A DNA stretch of 5,469 bases, taken from positions 1 through 5,469 of the forward strand of contig JAUVBP010000087.1 in assembly GCA_030591125.1 (NCBI GenBank), read 5' to 3'. This DNA is from Candidatus Woesearchaeota archaeon (GTDB lineage Archaea > Nanobdellota > Nanobdellia > Woesearchaeales > UBA11576). This document shows positions 5,161 to 5,469 of the stretch, piece by piece. Numbering within the stretch: position 1 is the stretch's first letter; every line of letters starts with the position of its first letter. Both the position numbers and the translations under genes were made by a program. Below the pieces are notes generated by a model. That model was given only the letters and a program-made list of their open reading frames with translations. It made no database searches and was not told the DNA's origin.

Positions 5161-5469
5161 ATGAAAAAAATAATGATAACAATACCTGCATATAATGAGG
5201 AAAAGACAATAGGCCATGTATTGAAAGAGATAAAGTCAGTCATGGCAGGTCAGAAACGCGTTTATTCTATTCTTGTGGTTGATGATGGTTCAAAAGACAA
5301 GACTGCCGAAGTTGCCAGAAAGAATGGTGCTATCGTATTCTCGCACAAGCGGAATAAAGGGCTGGCAGAGACGTTCAAGACTGAGATGTCACAATGTATA
5401 AATATGGGTGCGGATATAATAGTGCACACAGATGCAGATGGCCAGTATCATCCTGCAGGAATACCTAAA
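5161..5469 (+). CDS. Family 2 glycosyltransferase, N-terminal part (dolichyl-phosphate sugar synthase-like), partial
   Basis: The first 103 residues of a GT-A fold family 2 glycosyltransferase run off the window end. ITIPAYNEEKTIG (6-18) is the nucleotide-binding start, VVDDGSKDKTAEVA (39-52) holds the first acidic pair, NKGLAETFKT (65-74) follows, and TDADGQYHP (90-98) carries the DxD metal and sugar-nucleotide motif. This order is typical of dolichyl-phosphate mannose or glucose synthases and of related polyprenyl-phosphate and surface glycan transferases. No membrane segment is visible in the part present. ATG 5161 starts 23 bases after the dehydrogenase stop. GGTG at 5146-5149 and GTGAT at 5153-5157 could guide the ribosome, and an in-frame GTG at 5149 is a weaker alternative. 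Its opening is very A/T-rich (about 28% G+C in the first 60 bases). Acceptor and donor are unknown. Confidence 0.88.
   Translation, partial: MKKIMITIPAYNEEKTIGHVLKEIKSVMAGQKRVYSILVVDDGSKDKTAEVARKNGAIVFSHKRNKGLAETFKTEMSQCINMGADIIVHTDADGQYHPAGIPK

Overview
The window looks archaeal. Genes are preceded by TATA-type promoters placed about 25 bases before the expected transcript start. Ribosome-binding sites are of the GGTG/GGTGAT type, and the longest gene upstream looks leaderless. The protein families are an NFACT/RqcH-like protein, a short archaeal Trm4-type RNA methyltransferase and a solitary 5S rRNA gene with its own promoter. Dispersed rRNA genes and a shortened RqcH would suit a reduced or poorly sampled archaeal lineage such as a DPANN group, but the lineage is an inference and cannot be fixed from this sequence alone.

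Layout. Positions 1-153 hold the C-terminus of an ornithine carbamoyltransferase, followed by a T-rich terminator. A TATA box at 211-218 then drives a compact plus-strand operon: an RqcH/NFACT-N protein without the usual C-terminal NFACT-R domain (241-1377), a two-helix membrane protein with a likely bacterial-PH-like (YdbS/DUF304-type) domain (1394-1954), a sugar-1-phosphate nucleotidyltransferase (1951-2673, ATGA overlap with the previous gene), a possible 10-codon leader ORF (2675-2707) and a Trm4/NSUN-type tRNA m5C methyltransferase (2704-3564).

The 3565-3802 gap is not empty. It contains a complete 5S rRNA gene on the minus strand (about 3588-3701), convergent with the methyltransferase gene. 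The 5S has its own TATA box at the right distance and an oligo-T terminator, and an 8-bp inverted repeat flanks it. Between this 5S promoter and the next gene lie a second TATA-like element and a perfect TGACCC-N7-GGGTCA dyad.

To the right a more A/T-rich block begins on the plus strand: a UDP-glucose 6-dehydrogenase-family enzyme (3803-5137) and the start of a family 2 glycosyltransferase (5161 to the window end). These two suggest the edge of a surface-glycan or protein-glycosylation locus. The nucleotidyltransferase in the left operon could supply the same pathway with activated sugar, although it is co-transcribed with translation-related genes.

The points most worth a second look are the shortened RqcH, the solitary 5S unit with its flanking repeat and nearby dyad, and the mini-ORF/A4 junction at the methyltransferase start. 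I see no transposase, CRISPR array, tRNA gene or defence system in the window.
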